From [Clostridium] aminophilum DSM 10710 (GTDB taxonomy: Bacteria; Bacillota; Clostridia; Lachnospirales; Lachnospiraceae): 64,000 bases of DNA. Numbering within the stretch: the first letter of the stretch is position 1; each line of letters starts with the position of its first letter. The notes beneath the pieces were generated by a model. It did not search any database and had not been told where the DNA came from. It was given only the letters and a program-made list of their open reading frames with translations. Positions 1 to 8,640 of the stretch are shown here, piece after piece. A program made the translations under genes and the position numbers. The DNA is taken from assembly GCF_000711825.1 (NCBI RefSeq), contig NZ_JONJ01000002.1, positions 1 to 64,000 of the forward strand, written 5' to 3'.

Positions 1-531
1 TACTCTGACAGTAATGGTAATGTTGTAAATAATCCTAAATACCTTGAAAAGTCTATGCACAAACTCATTCGTGAACAGCGCAGATTGTCACGTAAGCAAA
101 AAGGTTCTAACAACCGTAATAAACAACGTATCCGTGTAGCTAAAGTTCATGAGAAGATAACCAATCAGCGTAATGATTTCCTTCAAAAACAATCAACTAT
201 GCTTGTTAGCGAAAACCAAACTATCTGCATAGAAGACCTTAACATTAAGGGAATGATACGTAACCATAAACTTGCTAAATCTATAGCAAGTGCTTCATGG
301 AGTAAATTCTTTACGATGCTTGAATATAAAGCTGTGTGGTATGGTAGCGAAATTGTGCGTGTACCTACTATGTATCCAAGCAGTCAAACCTGTAGCTGTT
401 GCGGATATAAAAATCCACTCATTAAGAATCTGGCTATACGTAGTTGGGAGTGCCCTCAGTGCCATACAAAGCATGATAGGGACACTAACGCAAGCATAAA
501 CATACTAAATAAAGGGCTATCAATAGCCTAA
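1..531 (+). CDS. tnpB: IS200/IS605-family TnpB (OrfB) RNA-guided nuclease, C-terminal part
   Basis: The frame is open from the first base, so this is the 3' part of a gene that starts outside the window. About 176 residues are visible. They include the RuvC-II glutamate context (CIEDLNIKGM), a four-cysteine zinc ribbon (CSCCGYKNP ... CPQCH) and the RuvC-III aspartate in HDRDTNASINIL. These are hallmarks of TnpB, the omega-RNA-guided DNA nuclease of IS200/IS605 and IS607 elements. The N-terminal lobe and RuvC-I lie upstream and cannot be checked. Base composition is more A+T-rich than the neighbouring genes, as expected for a mobile element. Whether a tnpA partner exists cannot be seen. Confidence 0.93.
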   Translation, partial: YSDSNGNVVNNPKYLEKSMHKLIREQRRLSRKQKGSNNRNKQRIRVAKVHEKITNQRNDFLQKQSTMLVSENQTICIEDLNIKGMIRNHKLAKSIASASWSKFFTMLEYKAVWYGSEIVRVPTMYPSSQTCSCCGYKNPLIKNLAIRSWECPQCHTKHDRDTNASINILNKGLSIA

Positions 532-660
532 AATATAAACAGTACCGTAGGGCATACGGGAATTTACGCTTGTGGAGACCGTGTAAAACTAAAGCTCTAG
601 CAGCAACGTAGTGGTCGTCGAAACAAGAATCCCACGACTTTAGTCGTGTGGAGTGTCAAC
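532..660 (+). ncRNA. Right end of the IS200/IS605 element; probable 3' scaffold of the TnpB omega RNA
   Basis: Directly after tnpB lies a structured non-coding stretch. It ends in a short hairpin at 633-648 (CACGAC, loop TTTA, GTCGTG) followed by GGAGTGTCAAC, a layout typical of IS605-type right ends. In such elements the omega RNA is made from the end of tnpB through the right end, and the flanking DNA supplies the guide. By this reasoning the guide would begin near 659-661 (GCTTTGTGATAGC...). The exact end is inferred. Confidence 0.6.
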
Positions 661-679
661 GCTTTGTGATAGCATAAAA

Positions 680-722
680 AAAGCTCCAGCAGTTTTACTT
701 GGGGGAAAACTGCCAGAGCTTT
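680..722. terminator. Long hairpin terminator after the tnpB element, possibly bidirectional
   Basis: Arms AAAGCTCCAGCAGTTTT and AAAACTGCCAGAGCTTT pair over 17 bp with only two imperfect positions around an ACTTGGGGG loop. An A-run precedes it and a T-rich stretch follows, so it could end transcription in both directions. Confidence 0.6.
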
Positions 723-1142
723 CATAACTTTTTAAAAACCTCCATGCCGCGGTGGGAAAGAATGGTGGAAAAAATAGGTGGAGCGCTTTTTTGGGTGGAA
801 AAAGCATGGCTAAAGAATTTTTTTTCCTGCAAGCACCGGAGGTATGGTCATACGATAACATAGTGATCTTCACAAAAGTATCACACTTTTAGAAATAAAA
901 TAAAAAAGATTATTTTTTTTGAAAATCATTTCGGATTTCATCCATTTTCCGGTGACCATCATCGGTATTCAGATGACGGACAGAAGACCTGTCCATGTCT
1001 AATCACAATCAAAATCATATTTCAATAAAAGAGTTTACGCGAACCATAAAAGGTGTTATTCTTGCCCACGTCGCAAAAATAAGAGTCATAAAAATTCAAC
1101 TGGAGCAGATAATATGATTTATTTTGCTCGGAAAGAAGAAGT
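723..1142. other. Gene-free stretch upstream of the first surface protein gene
   Basis: No convincing coding sequence. The region around 880-1140 is A+T-rich and must hold the promoter for the surface gene, but no clear -35/-10 pair stands out. No cyclic-di-GMP riboswitch core was recognised. Confidence 0.4.
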
Positions 1143-3143
1143 ATGAAAAAAAGTGGTAAGGCAAAGTTTCATCGCGTAATGGTTTCAATCCTTTCCGGAA
1201 CTCTTGCATTGGGGAATCCGGCAGTCACTCTTGCGGATACAGCTTCCGGTATGGAGCGCGAGGGAGGCGCTGCTTCAGAAACAGAAGACATGGAGAGCAG
1301 CAACAGCATTTCCGGACAGGATACTGCTGAGGATGCGAAGGAGCCGAGCGCCGAAAGCGGCAAAACGGATCCGGAAACAGAATCCTCTGCAACGGACGGA
1401 GAATCCGATCACAACCCGGATGAGGCGAACGGAAACCGGTCTTCTGATTCAGGGGATGACGCCAAGGCGGGAGAAACGACGGAACAGACCGGCGAGGATC
1501 ATGCAGAGAAAAAGATGACGAACGCGGATGATTACCGGGAAAAGACCACGATGACCATCGATAAAGACGGAGAACTTCGGGAACTGGATTCCAATTCAAA
1601 GGAGTCTGAGAATATCAGAGAGTTCATGAATGCACAGAATGTCACTTCGGACTTCGCCGTTTACGGAAAGGAACTGAAGGGAACCATCGGACATGAGGAC
1701 GGCAACATTGCAGTAGAGCATTTGGACGCCAGCACCTGTGTTATGAATAAAGAAGGTCAGTATGCTGCGAATACGGTCGGGGAAAAGGAACAGAGAGAGG
1801 TAGATATCGATTATGCCCGAAACGGGTATTCTTATATCGGCAGCGCCTCGGAGGGCGTTCAGATCACCTCCTGTTCCAACGCCGGACAGTGGAAAAAGGA
1901 CGGTGAGGAACAGCAGCCTCAGTCCAATAATTCCAAGATTGTGCTCGGAGAGAACGCATCTCATGCAGTGAATGAAGAGAGCGGAGCGGCAAATCATTTC
2001 AGCGCTGTCGTAATTCAGGATGAAATGCTGAATGAGAACGGTGAACTCCGGGATGAGGCGCTGAAAGAACTGACGGACAGCGATAATCGATTTAAGAACC
2101 TGAAAGACGTCATGAAGTTTGACGAAAACCTGGAGAAGATCGGTCAGGCGGGACAGAAACTCATCGATTCGATGAAAGAGGAGTCCTCCGCGGAGGAGGA
2201 TCTGACCAAACTCCGGAAAACCGCGGAGCTTCTGGAAGACAAGGAGAGACTGGGTAACGATTCCATTCTTGCCGTTACGGTTGGCGCCGGTTTTCTTGCC
2301 TGCGGCGGATCAGCGGAAAAGACCAACGTGATCAAGGAAACTCTGAACAGTCTGATCAAAAAGAACGACAATCTGGTGAATATCCTGATCAATGTGGTGA
2401 TTGACGCAAGGGATGTGATCGTTGATTCACAGAACAACACCAAGGTGCTTGATCTCTCCCACGGAGGTGAGATTAACCGATTTCAGGGTTATGATGGCAG
2501 GGCGGCCTGTCTCACATGGAATTTCGGAAGTTTCGACGGTGTTCTGAAACTCAATCTCTGGTCGGGAAATATCCTTGCACCGCTTGCGCAGGTTGAAGCG
2601 GGAGGAGATGTCCAGAGCGGACGGATCGTGGGAAGCACCATCAAACATACCGGAGAGGTTCACATGGCCGTCAAAGGTACGGAAACTGAGCTGCCGGAAG
2701 AACCGATCGTTCCGGAGATGCCGGAAGAGCCGGTAGTCCCGAGCGAGGCGCCGGAAGCCCCAAGTGAGGAGCCGGTAGATCCGAGTGAAGATCCGGTAGA
2801 TCCGAGTGAGGAGCCGACATATCCGAGTGAAGATCCGGTAGATCCGAGTGAGGATCCGACAGTTCCGAGCGAAGAGCCGACAGTTCCGAGCGAAGAGCCG
2901 ACACTTCCGAGTGAGGAGCCGGTAGCTCCGAGTGAAGATCCGGTAGATCCGAGTGAGGAGCCGACAGTTCCGAGCGAAGAGCCGGTAGTCCCGAGTGAAG
3001 ATCCGGTAGATCCGAGTGAGGAGCCGACAGTCCCGAGTGAAAAACCGGTGACGCCGGCCGTACCGCAGGAATATCCTCACGGAGGATCGGCAACGGCGGA
3101 AGTTCTCACAGCAACGGCGGTCATTCGTCCGGAAAAACGCTGA
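1143..3143 (+). CDS. Secreted surface protein with choice-of-anchor A-type domain, cut off from its sortase anchor by a frameshift
   Basis: 666 residues. An N-terminal signal peptide (MKKSGKAKFHRV..., hydrophobic core, cleavage near TLA-D) is followed by an acidic low-complexity segment. A domain of about 350 residues comes next. Its start (SDFAVYGKELKGTIGHEDGNIAVE) and end (LTWNFGSFDGVLKLNLWSGNILAPLAQVE ... GRIVGS) resemble choice-of-anchor A domains of surface adhesins. After it come 16 seven-residue repeats of EDPVDPS/EEPTVPS type, a wall-spanning stalk. The frame then reads about 20 unrelated residues and stops. The neighbouring frame restores a Gly/Ser linker and a PQTGD anchor up to 3379, so a frameshift lies near 3075-3090. 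Ligand is unknown. The signal peptide, repeats and anchor resemble those of the next gene. Confidence 0.8.
   Translation: MKKSGKAKFHRVMVSILSGTLALGNPAVTLADTASGMEREGGAASETEDMESSNSISGQDTAEDAKEPSAESGKTDPETESSATDGESDHNPDEANGNRSSDSGDDAKAGETTEQTGEDHAEKKMTNADDYREKTTMTIDKDGELRELDSNSKESENIREFMNAQNVTSDFAVYGKELKGTIGHEDGNIAVEHLDASTCVMNKEGQYAANTVGEKEQREVDIDYARNGYSYIGSASEGVQITSCSNAGQWKKDGEEQQPQSNNSKIVLGENASHAVNEESGAANHFSAVVIQDEMLNENGELRDEALKELTDSDNRFKNLKDVMKFDENLEKIGQAGQKLIDSMKEESSAEEDLTKLRKTAELLEDKERLGNDSILAVTVGAGFLACGGSAEKTNVIKETLNSLIKKNDNLVNILINVVIDARDVIVDSQNNTKVLDLSHGGEINRFQGYDGRAACLTWNFGSFDGVLKLNLWSGNILAPLAQVEAGGDVQSGRIVGSTIKHTGEVHMAVKGTETELPEEPIVPEMPEEPVVPSEAPEAPSEEPVDPSEDPVDPSEEPTYPSEDPVDPSEDPTVPSEEPTVPSEEPTLPSEEPVAPSEDPVDPSEEPTVPSEEPVVPSEDPVDPSEEPTVPSEKPVTPAVPQEYPHGGSATAEVLTATAVIRPEKR
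2724..3059 (+). repeat. 16 tandem 21-bp units coding 7-residue Pro/Glu/Ser repeats
   Basis: Units of the form GA(A/G)GA(T/G)CCGGTAGATCCGAGT encode E-E/D-P-x-x-P-S. The 21-bp period keeps the frame, so copy-number change would alter stalk length without shifting the frame. Confidence 0.9.
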
Positions 3144-3379
3144 CTCCGTTTATGCCGATGTCAGCAAATGAGGCGGATCCGCAGGATGATCCGGCGATGG
3201 ATATGATCATTCCGGAGATTCCGGAAGCATTTACTCCCGTTGTGCCGGAGAAACCGGCAGGAGTTTCGGCTCCGCAGACAGGGGATGAATCCTATGGAAA
3301 TCTGTGGATTATGGCCGCGCTTGTCGATGCCGTTCTTCTCGGAGGATATTATGCCGTAAAACGGAAGAGAGAAGCCTGA
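3080..3379 (+). pseudogene. Detached C-terminal part of the preceding surface protein: linker, PQTGD sortase signal, membrane segment, basic tail
   Basis: In this frame the sequence reads a Gly/Ser/Asn linker (GNGGSSHSNGGHSSG), then a Pro-rich stretch, PQTGDE, a hydrophobic segment (LWIMAALVDAVLLGGYYAV) and the tail KRKREA. That is a complete LPXTG-like cell-wall sorting signal. No start codon with a ribosome-binding site suits an independent gene; the first ATG at 3152 lies inside the linker region. The matching linker and PQTGDD anchor in the next gene show that it was once continuous with the 1143 frame. A sequencing error is an alternative explanation. Confidence 0.8.
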
Positions 3380-3423
3380 CGAATGAAATAAAGCAACATC
3401 GGGAAAACAGCATACCGTTTTTG

Positions 3424-3463
3424 AAAGTCAGTCCTGTCGGAAGAGGTATCCGGCAGGACTTTC
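3424..3463 (+). terminator. Rho-independent terminator after the first surface gene
   Basis: Hairpin AAAGTCAGTCCTGTCGG / CCGGCAGGACTTT with a short T-stretch follows the anchor region by about 45 bp. Confidence 0.7.
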
Positions 3464-3684
3464 TGCATTAATGAGAACAGAGCACCAAAGACGATGGTAA
3501 GTCGGAAAAAGAAACGTGAAACCGGTCGATGGAAATGAAAAAGCAAAATAATCATAATAAAAGTCATAATAAAAAAATCTTGATAGAAAAGGTTTACATA
3601 TAAAATAATGAGTATTATCCTATAACTGTTTGCAAGAAAAGAAACGACAATTCAGAAAATAACAACTATTTGGGGGCATAAAAT
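3464..3684 (+). promoter_or_regulatory. A+T-rich promoter and leader region of the second surface gene
   Basis: Between the terminator and the ATG at 3685 lies an A+T-rich stretch. It has TTGATA at 3580-3585 and TAAAAT at 3601-3606, but the 15-bp spacing is short. TTTACA at 3593 and TATTAT at 3613 form another imperfect pair. A GGGGG ribosome-binding site lies at about 3671-3676. The exact promoter is not resolved. Confidence 0.35.
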
Positions 3685-6588
3685 ATGAAAAAGGCTAAGA
3701 AGGCGCTGAATCGCGTCGTCATGACGGTTCTCGCAGGGACACTGACAGCAGTTAATCCGGCTACGGTTTTAGCGGATGCTGCGGCAGAGAATCATGCGGA
3801 AGAATCCGACCATAAATCGAATGAGGGGGAGTCGGAAGAAGCGAAGAATGCAGAATCGAATCCGGAGAAGAACGGAGAGAATGCTCCGGCCTCCTCGGAT
3901 GTGGCCGATCCGGAAAAAGCAGACAACGCGAAAGAAAAGCAGGAGAGTCTGAATGAGAAGACCGGCAATACCGGATATGAGAAGATCGAGGAACCGGTAT
4001 TGAACGAGGAACCGGCATTCACGGAAGAAGAACAGAAAGCCATTGAAGAGGAAAATGCGGCGGCGGAAAAGAAAACTGCCGAAATAAATGCCGAAAAGGT
4101 AACACCGGTGATAAGCGAAGCATATCAGAAAGCGGCAGAGGATGCGGAGACTGCTTCCGAACTGGTGGATGCCGTAGAAGATCTTAAGGAGAAACTGCCG
4201 GAGACTCTCGATACGGCGGAAGAAGCGAAAGCGGTCTGTTCCGCGGTGAACGTGCATAATGAGAATGTACAAAAGGATCAGGAGACAGTCGACAAAGAAA
4301 CAGCGAAAAAAGCCGATCAGGTTGTGATTACGGCGAATGGGACAACGGTTGGCGGAGCGAAAGTAGAGACGTCCGACCATGTAGAGAACCGTGAAGAGTC
4401 CGGTTCCGAAAAAACAGAACTCATGGTGGATGAGTACGCAAAGAAAAAAGCCGATGATGCCAGAGAAGCAGCCGAAAAGACCAAAGAAGCGCTGGATAAG
4501 GCACTCTCGGTTGATACCGATACGGTTGATCTGACAAAAGCAGCGGAAAAGGGCGAGGAAGCGCTGGCTAAGGCGCAGGCGGTCCACGATGCGGTAGATG
4601 AGGCAAATACCGCGGCGGCCGCGGCGGTATCCGCAGTGTCAGACATCAAGAAGGTTGTGGATCGCTCCAGGAAAAATCTGAAAGACTCCGTGGACACATA
4701 TAACCGGATGGCTGAAAAATATGGCCTGACCGGACGTTATGTGGAGAATGAGAACGGAAAATTCGTGTTCCAGGCGGATGCGGTGAGCGCGGAAGAAGCT
4801 GCACAGAAAAAGGATATCAGGGTATATGATGCGAAAACCGCGAAAACGATGAACGAGGACATCGCGAAGGCTGCAGAAACGCTTGACAGCACAGAAGCCC
4901 AAAATGCAATCACCAAAGCGGCAGACAAGATCATTGATTCACAGAAAAGCATGGAGAATGCGGAGAAACTGTATTCCGATGCGAAGTCAGCAGCCGGCGA
5001 GGCAGTCGCTGCTGCGGTGGATGCCAACGTCGCATCGATCCTGAGCAATGTCACCGCGCAGCAGAAGGTTCTGGATGCACTGGAAAAGCCCATGCAGGGA
5101 ATCCGTGACCGTGCGGACGCGGCAAAGAGTCGCTATGATGAGACAAAGGAAGAACTTGACGAAATCCGTGCAAAACTGAATAAAGAGCAGAATCGGAATC
5201 TTCTGAACTCTGCGGTGACCGGGGAGAGTCTTCTTCAGGCATCCGCACTTAATCTGAATGAACTTCAGAAAAAGATTGAAGATGCAGAGGCAAGACTGCA
5301 GAGTGCAGAAAAGGAATTGAATGAGGCGAATGCCGCAAAGGCTGTAGCAGAGAATTTCAAAAAATGGGCGGATTCGCTGCTGGTGGCTCAGAAGACATTT
5401 TTCTCTGCGCAGACAACAAAGGAAAATTCGACAGAATATGCGTATTTAAATGATCGGGAGTATGACGAGAACGGTAACGTTGTGGGAAGACCGACGTCTC
5501 ATTTCATTCACCTGCATAATGAGTTGGATCAGGATGAGCGGCGGGATATCCCATACATCCTCTACCGCCAGTATGTGAAATATGCCATTGCCACCGAGGC
5601 GGTCGAAAACGGATCAGCGGTTGCAAAGGAAGTTTTCCAGTATGATCACCTGAACAAGGGTGTTGATCTCACCGTAAATGGTCAGAAGATCAAGAATGAG
5701 ACATCCGGAAAGGGTATCTCCCTGAAACCGGATGAGAATCCGGCCTGCAACACATGGATCTACTGGAAAGTGATCAAGGATGAGAATGGTAAGGTGATCC
5801 TGCCCACAAACGAGGAATACTATGTTTCAAAGGCGGATGGTTCTCCTTCGGATGAGATGGAGAGCGGACTTTATTTTGTCGGGTATGTTCTGAAACGGCA
5901 GAAGGATTCTTATCATTACGACGGATATCTCTTCGAGTATGAGAAGCCGGAGGAGCCGACAAGCCCGAGTGAGGAGCCGACAAATCCGAGTGAGGAGCCG
6001 ACAAACCCGAGTGAGGAGCCGACAAACCCGAGTGAGGAGCCGACAAACCCGAGTGAGGAACCGACAAACCCGAGTGAGGAGCCGACAAATCCGAGTGAGG
6101 AACCGACAAGCCCGAGTGAGGAACCGACAAGCCCGAGTGAGGGATCGACGGACCCGGCAGAGGAACCGACCAATGCGAGTGAGGAGCCGGCGACGATAAC
6201 ACCGGCAGTTCCGGAGAGCGGCGGAAACGGCGGCAGTTCTCCCAACGGCAGCGGCTCTTCCGGCAGTGGTTCTTCCGGCAGCGGCAGCTCCCACAGCAGT
6301 GGCTCCCGCGGAGGCAGCAATCACATCAGTCTCAGCGTTGTTCAGCCGGCAATTCCGCAGAGTGCGGCGGAGACTGCGGCAGAATCAGAACCGCTGACAG
6401 AGATTACCGGCGCTGTACCGATGGCACCGGCAACCGGAATCAGCACTCCGGTACCGATGGATGGAGCATCTCCGCAGACCGGCGATGACCGTCAGATGTT
6501 CATGTGGGAGGCGATCAGCGCACTTTCCGCAGCAGCGCTCGGCGCATATTGGGTTATCCGCAGAAAACACAGTCGGAAAGAAGGATGA
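3685..6588 (+). CDS. Sortase-anchored coiled-coil surface protein with Pro-rich stalk
   Basis: 967 residues. A signal peptide (MKKAKKALNRVVMTVLAG ... VLA-D) much like that of the upstream surface gene is followed by about 550 residues rich in Ala, Glu, Lys and Asp that look helical or coiled-coil. A distinct segment near residues 575-750 has more aromatic content (HFIHLHNELDQDER, YHYDGYLFEYE) and may be a folded domain. Then come nine near-perfect EEPTNPS repeats plus two degenerate ones, a Gly/Ser linker, and a C-terminal PQTGDD signal, hydrophobic span and RRKHSRKEG tail. It should be secreted and covalently attached to peptidoglycan by a sortase; no sortase gene is in the window. Role in adhesion is inferred. 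Confidence 0.85.
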   Translation: MKKAKKALNRVVMTVLAGTLTAVNPATVLADAAAENHAEESDHKSNEGESEEAKNAESNPEKNGENAPASSDVADPEKADNAKEKQESLNEKTGNTGYEKIEEPVLNEEPAFTEEEQKAIEEENAAAEKKTAEINAEKVTPVISEAYQKAAEDAETASELVDAVEDLKEKLPETLDTAEEAKAVCSAVNVHNENVQKDQETVDKETAKKADQVVITANGTTVGGAKVETSDHVENREESGSEKTELMVDEYAKKKADDAREAAEKTKEALDKALSVDTDTVDLTKAAEKGEEALAKAQAVHDAVDEANTAAAAAVSAVSDIKKVVDRSRKNLKDSVDTYNRMAEKYGLTGRYVENENGKFVFQADAVSAEEAAQKKDIRVYDAKTAKTMNEDIAKAAETLDSTEAQNAITKAADKIIDSQKSMENAEKLYSDAKSAAGEAVAAAVDANVASILSNVTAQQKVLDALEKPMQGIRDRADAAKSRYDETKEELDEIRAKLNKEQNRNLLNSAVTGESLLQASALNLNELQKKIEDAEARLQSAEKELNEANAAKAVAENFKKWADSLLVAQKTFFSAQTTKENSTEYAYLNDREYDENGNVVGRPTSHFIHLHNELDQDERRDIPYILYRQYVKYAIATEAVENGSAVAKEVFQYDHLNKGVDLTVNGQKIKNETSGKGISLKPDENPACNTWIYWKVIKDENGKVILPTNEEYYVSKADGSPSDEMESGLYFVGYVLKRQKDSYHYDGYLFEYEKPEEPTSPSEEPTNPSEEPTNPSEEPTNPSEEPTNPSEEPTNPSEEPTNPSEEPTSPSEEPTSPSEGSTDPAEEPTNASEEPATITPAVPESGGNGGSSPNGSGSSGSGSSGSGSSHSSGSRGGSNHISLSVVQPAIPQSAAETAAESEPLTEITGAVPMAPATGISTPVPMDGASPQTGDDRQMFMWEAISALSAAALGAYWVIRRKHSRKEG
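5950..6180 (+). repeat. Tandem 21-bp repeats coding EEPTNPS
   Basis: Nine nearly identical 21-bp units (5950-6138) are followed by two diverged units. The low divergence between units suggests recent expansion compared with the more varied array in the upstream gene. Confidence 0.92.
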
Positions 6589-6680
6589 GAATGCTCACCG
6601 GCCGACCGGAATAGAGGCCCTGCGGAGCGGATAATCCGGTCGGAGATTACGAACCGACAGAACTGAATACACCACCCAAA

Positions 6681-6722
6681 GGTGGCTCGTGTGCGGTGTG
6701 TCCGCATGCGGGCCATCTTTTT
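6681..6722 (+). terminator. Terminator of the second surface gene and target site of the group II intron
   Basis: GGTGGCTCGTGTGCGG pairs, with G-U wobbles, with TCCGCATGCGGGCCATC around a TGTG loop and is followed by TTTTT. The intron begins three bases after the T-run. Confidence 0.8.
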
Positions 6723-7171
6723 ATGGTGCGCCCGGCGGCGCACGTTTCTAACGGGTGAAAGTCCCGAATCCGCCCGGTAGTGGGAAGGATACAGCCGAAG
6801 GCAAGGGTGTCCGCCGCGAGGCGGGATCTGAAGGAAGCCGGATGTGGGAACAGACTAACCACGGGCAAACCTCTGGCCTGACGAACAGAAACCACATATG
6901 AGGTCACGCATGAGGGTAAGACTGCCGTACAAGCCAAAGCCCAATAACTACACGGAATCATGCGGGATAGATGAGGCAGGTAGATGGAGGGAAAGAAACG
7001 TGTCGGTACCCGGGGAGATCTGCATGGAACGCCCCGAAAGGAGTAAACGCCGCACAAGGGAAACGAGGCGACGCTGAGCATGCAGAAGTCAGCAGAGGTC
7101 ATAGTAGCCGAGAGGCGAAGGGCCGAATCAGTAGGAGTCTTTAATACGACCGAGAAAGGAGGAATGCGCAC

Positions 7172-8569
7172 ATGGATGCAGAAAACATCAGCAATGATGG
7201 CTGCTCACAAAGAGATAGTGCGGAACACAAAGGGTATGTGAGAGCGCATCGCTCATTCAACCGGATATGGAAGGAAAGGGACAGTGCACAGCCGGATCTT
7301 TTGGAGAAGATACTGGAAAAGGGCAACCTTAACAGAGCTTTTAAGAGAGTGAAGGCAAACAAGGGAGCGCCGGGAGTCGACGGGATGACCATAGACGAGA
7401 CGCTTCAGTGGCTGAAGGGACACAACCACGAATTAGTCGACAGGATTAGACGCGGCAAGTACACGCCGAATCCGGTCAGACGAGTGGAGATCCCGAAGCC
7501 GGACGGTGGAGTGCGCAAGCTTGGCATACCCACCGTCACAGACCGTACCATCCAACAGGCCATGGCCCAACAGATGATACCGATCTTTGAACCGCTGTTC
7601 TCGGATGGAAGTTTCGGCTACCGACCGGGACGGAGCGCCAAAGACGCCATTCTGAAGGTGAAGGAGTATGCGGAACAGGACTACACCCATGCGGTAAGTC
7701 TCGATCTATCGAAATATTTCGACACCCTCAACCACGAGATTCTTGTGAACCTTCTGCGGAAAGAGATCAGGGACGAGCGGGTCATTCAGATGGTAAAGAG
7801 GTACCTCAGAAGTGGTGTTATGGAAAACGGAGTGGTCATCGACACTGAGGAGGGATCACCACAGGGAGGAAACCTTTCCCCTCTGCTGGCGAACGTCTAC
7901 CTCAATGAGTTCGATCAGGAGTATCTGAAACGGGGAGTTCCGTGCATCCGCTACGCGGACGATATCGTCCTGTTGGCGAAGAGTGAACGAGCCGCAAAGA
8001 GGCTTTTGGAGACGAGCACGAAGTATCTTGAGGGAACTTTGAAACTGAAGGTGAATCAGGAGAAAAGCCGCGTTGTCAGCGTGTTTGCAATCCAAAATTT
8101 TAAGTATCTCGGCTTTGCGTTGGGGAAGAACGGAAAGGGCATATATGTCCGCGTTCATCCGAAGTCGATGAAGAAGTTCAAAGACCACCTGCGCGAATAC
8201 TCTTCCCGTAGACGCTGTCAGAGCATCAGACCAAGTCTTGAGAATATCAAGGTCTATGTCAGAGGGTGGATGAACTACTACGGGATTGCAAGCATGAAGA
8301 ACCAGATCGATGACCTCAACGGTTGGCTGTACCGAAGGATCCGCATGTGCATCTGGAAGCAGTGGAAACTGCCAAGGACGAAGAAACGGCATCTCATCAG
8401 TCTTGGGATACCCGAGTACTTTGCTAACATGGCGGCAAACAGCCGGAAAGGCTACTGGAGAACGGTCAACACGACAACGGTGAAAAGAGCGTTGTCAAAA
8501 GAAAGACTGATACGTTCAGGCTTTTGTGATTTAGCCATCGCGTACCAGTCAGTGCACGTCAACTATTGA
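7172..8569 (+). CDS. ltrA: Group II intron reverse transcriptase/maturase
   Basis: 465 residues. Reverse transcriptase blocks are clear: the fingers (NKGAPGVDGMTIDETLQWL), a palm block (FGYRPGRSAKDAI), GSPQGGNLSPLLANVYL and the catalytic IRYADDIVLL with YADD at about residue 261. A maturase X domain follows (VYVRGWMNYYGIASMKNQI). The C-terminus ends soon after it with no HNH endonuclease, as in class C intron proteins. The product binds its own intron RNA, aids splicing and copies the intron during retrohoming. The start at 7172 is preceded by AAAGGAGGA at 7155-7163. The gene ends immediately before domain V. Confidence 0.97.
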   Translation: MDAENISNDGCSQRDSAEHKGYVRAHRSFNRIWKERDSAQPDLLEKILEKGNLNRAFKRVKANKGAPGVDGMTIDETLQWLKGHNHELVDRIRRGKYTPNPVRRVEIPKPDGGVRKLGIPTVTDRTIQQAMAQQMIPIFEPLFSDGSFGYRPGRSAKDAILKVKEYAEQDYTHAVSLDLSKYFDTLNHEILVNLLRKEIRDERVIQMVKRYLRSGVMENGVVIDTEEGSPQGGNLSPLLANVYLNEFDQEYLKRGVPCIRYADDIVLLAKSERAAKRLLETSTKYLEGTLKLKVNQEKSRVVSVFAIQNFKYLGFALGKNGKGIYVRVHPKSMKKFKDHLREYSSRRRCQSIRPSLENIKVYVRGWMNYYGIASMKNQIDDLNGWLYRRIRMCIWKQWKLPRTKKRHLISLGIPEYFANMAANSRKGYWRTVNTTTVKRALSKERLIRSGFCDLAIAYQSVHVNY

Positions 8570-8640
8570 AACCGCCGTGTACCGAACGGTACGCACGGTG
8601 GTGTGAGAGGACGGGGGCTAATCACCCCCTCCTACTCGAT
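8570..8640 (+). ncRNA. Group II intron domains V and VI
   Basis: Domain V (8571-8602) folds as ACCGCCGTG/CACGGTGGT with a two-base CG bulge and an upper TACC-GAAC-GGTA stem-loop. A CGC is in the triad region, which fits class C better than the usual AGC. Domain VI follows as a GGGGG/CCCCC stem around CTAATCA, holding the likely branch-point A. Confidence 0.8.

Larger units (their letters stand above)
6726..8640 (+). mobile_element. Complete group II intron, probably class C
   Basis: The element begins with the group II 5' signature GTGCG at 6726. It carries a reverse transcriptase/maturase gene and ends after domains V and VI with CCTACTCGAT. Boundaries are confirmed by context: joining 6725 to 8641 rebuilds a terminator T-tract followed by an inverted repeat (ATGTCA ... 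TGACAT) of the kind found after other terminators in this window. Insertion just behind a Rho-independent terminator and the lack of an endonuclease domain in the encoded protein are both known traits of bacterial class C introns. All parts appear intact, so it may be active. Confidence 0.88.

Noticed and set aside
2724-3059. CRISPR-like appearance of 21-bp repeats in both surface genes (also 5950-6180)
   Set aside because: The units are contiguous, without spacers, and lie in frame within coding sequence.
3152-3379. Separate small gene starting at ATG 3152
   Set aside because: It has no ribosome-binding site and its product is just the linker, PQTGD signal and tail expected at the end of the upstream surface protein.
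6600-6650. Inverted repeat CCGACCGG / CCGGTCGG after the second surface gene as the main terminator
   Set aside because: It lacks a T-tract; the hairpin at 6681-6722 has one and is the better terminator.
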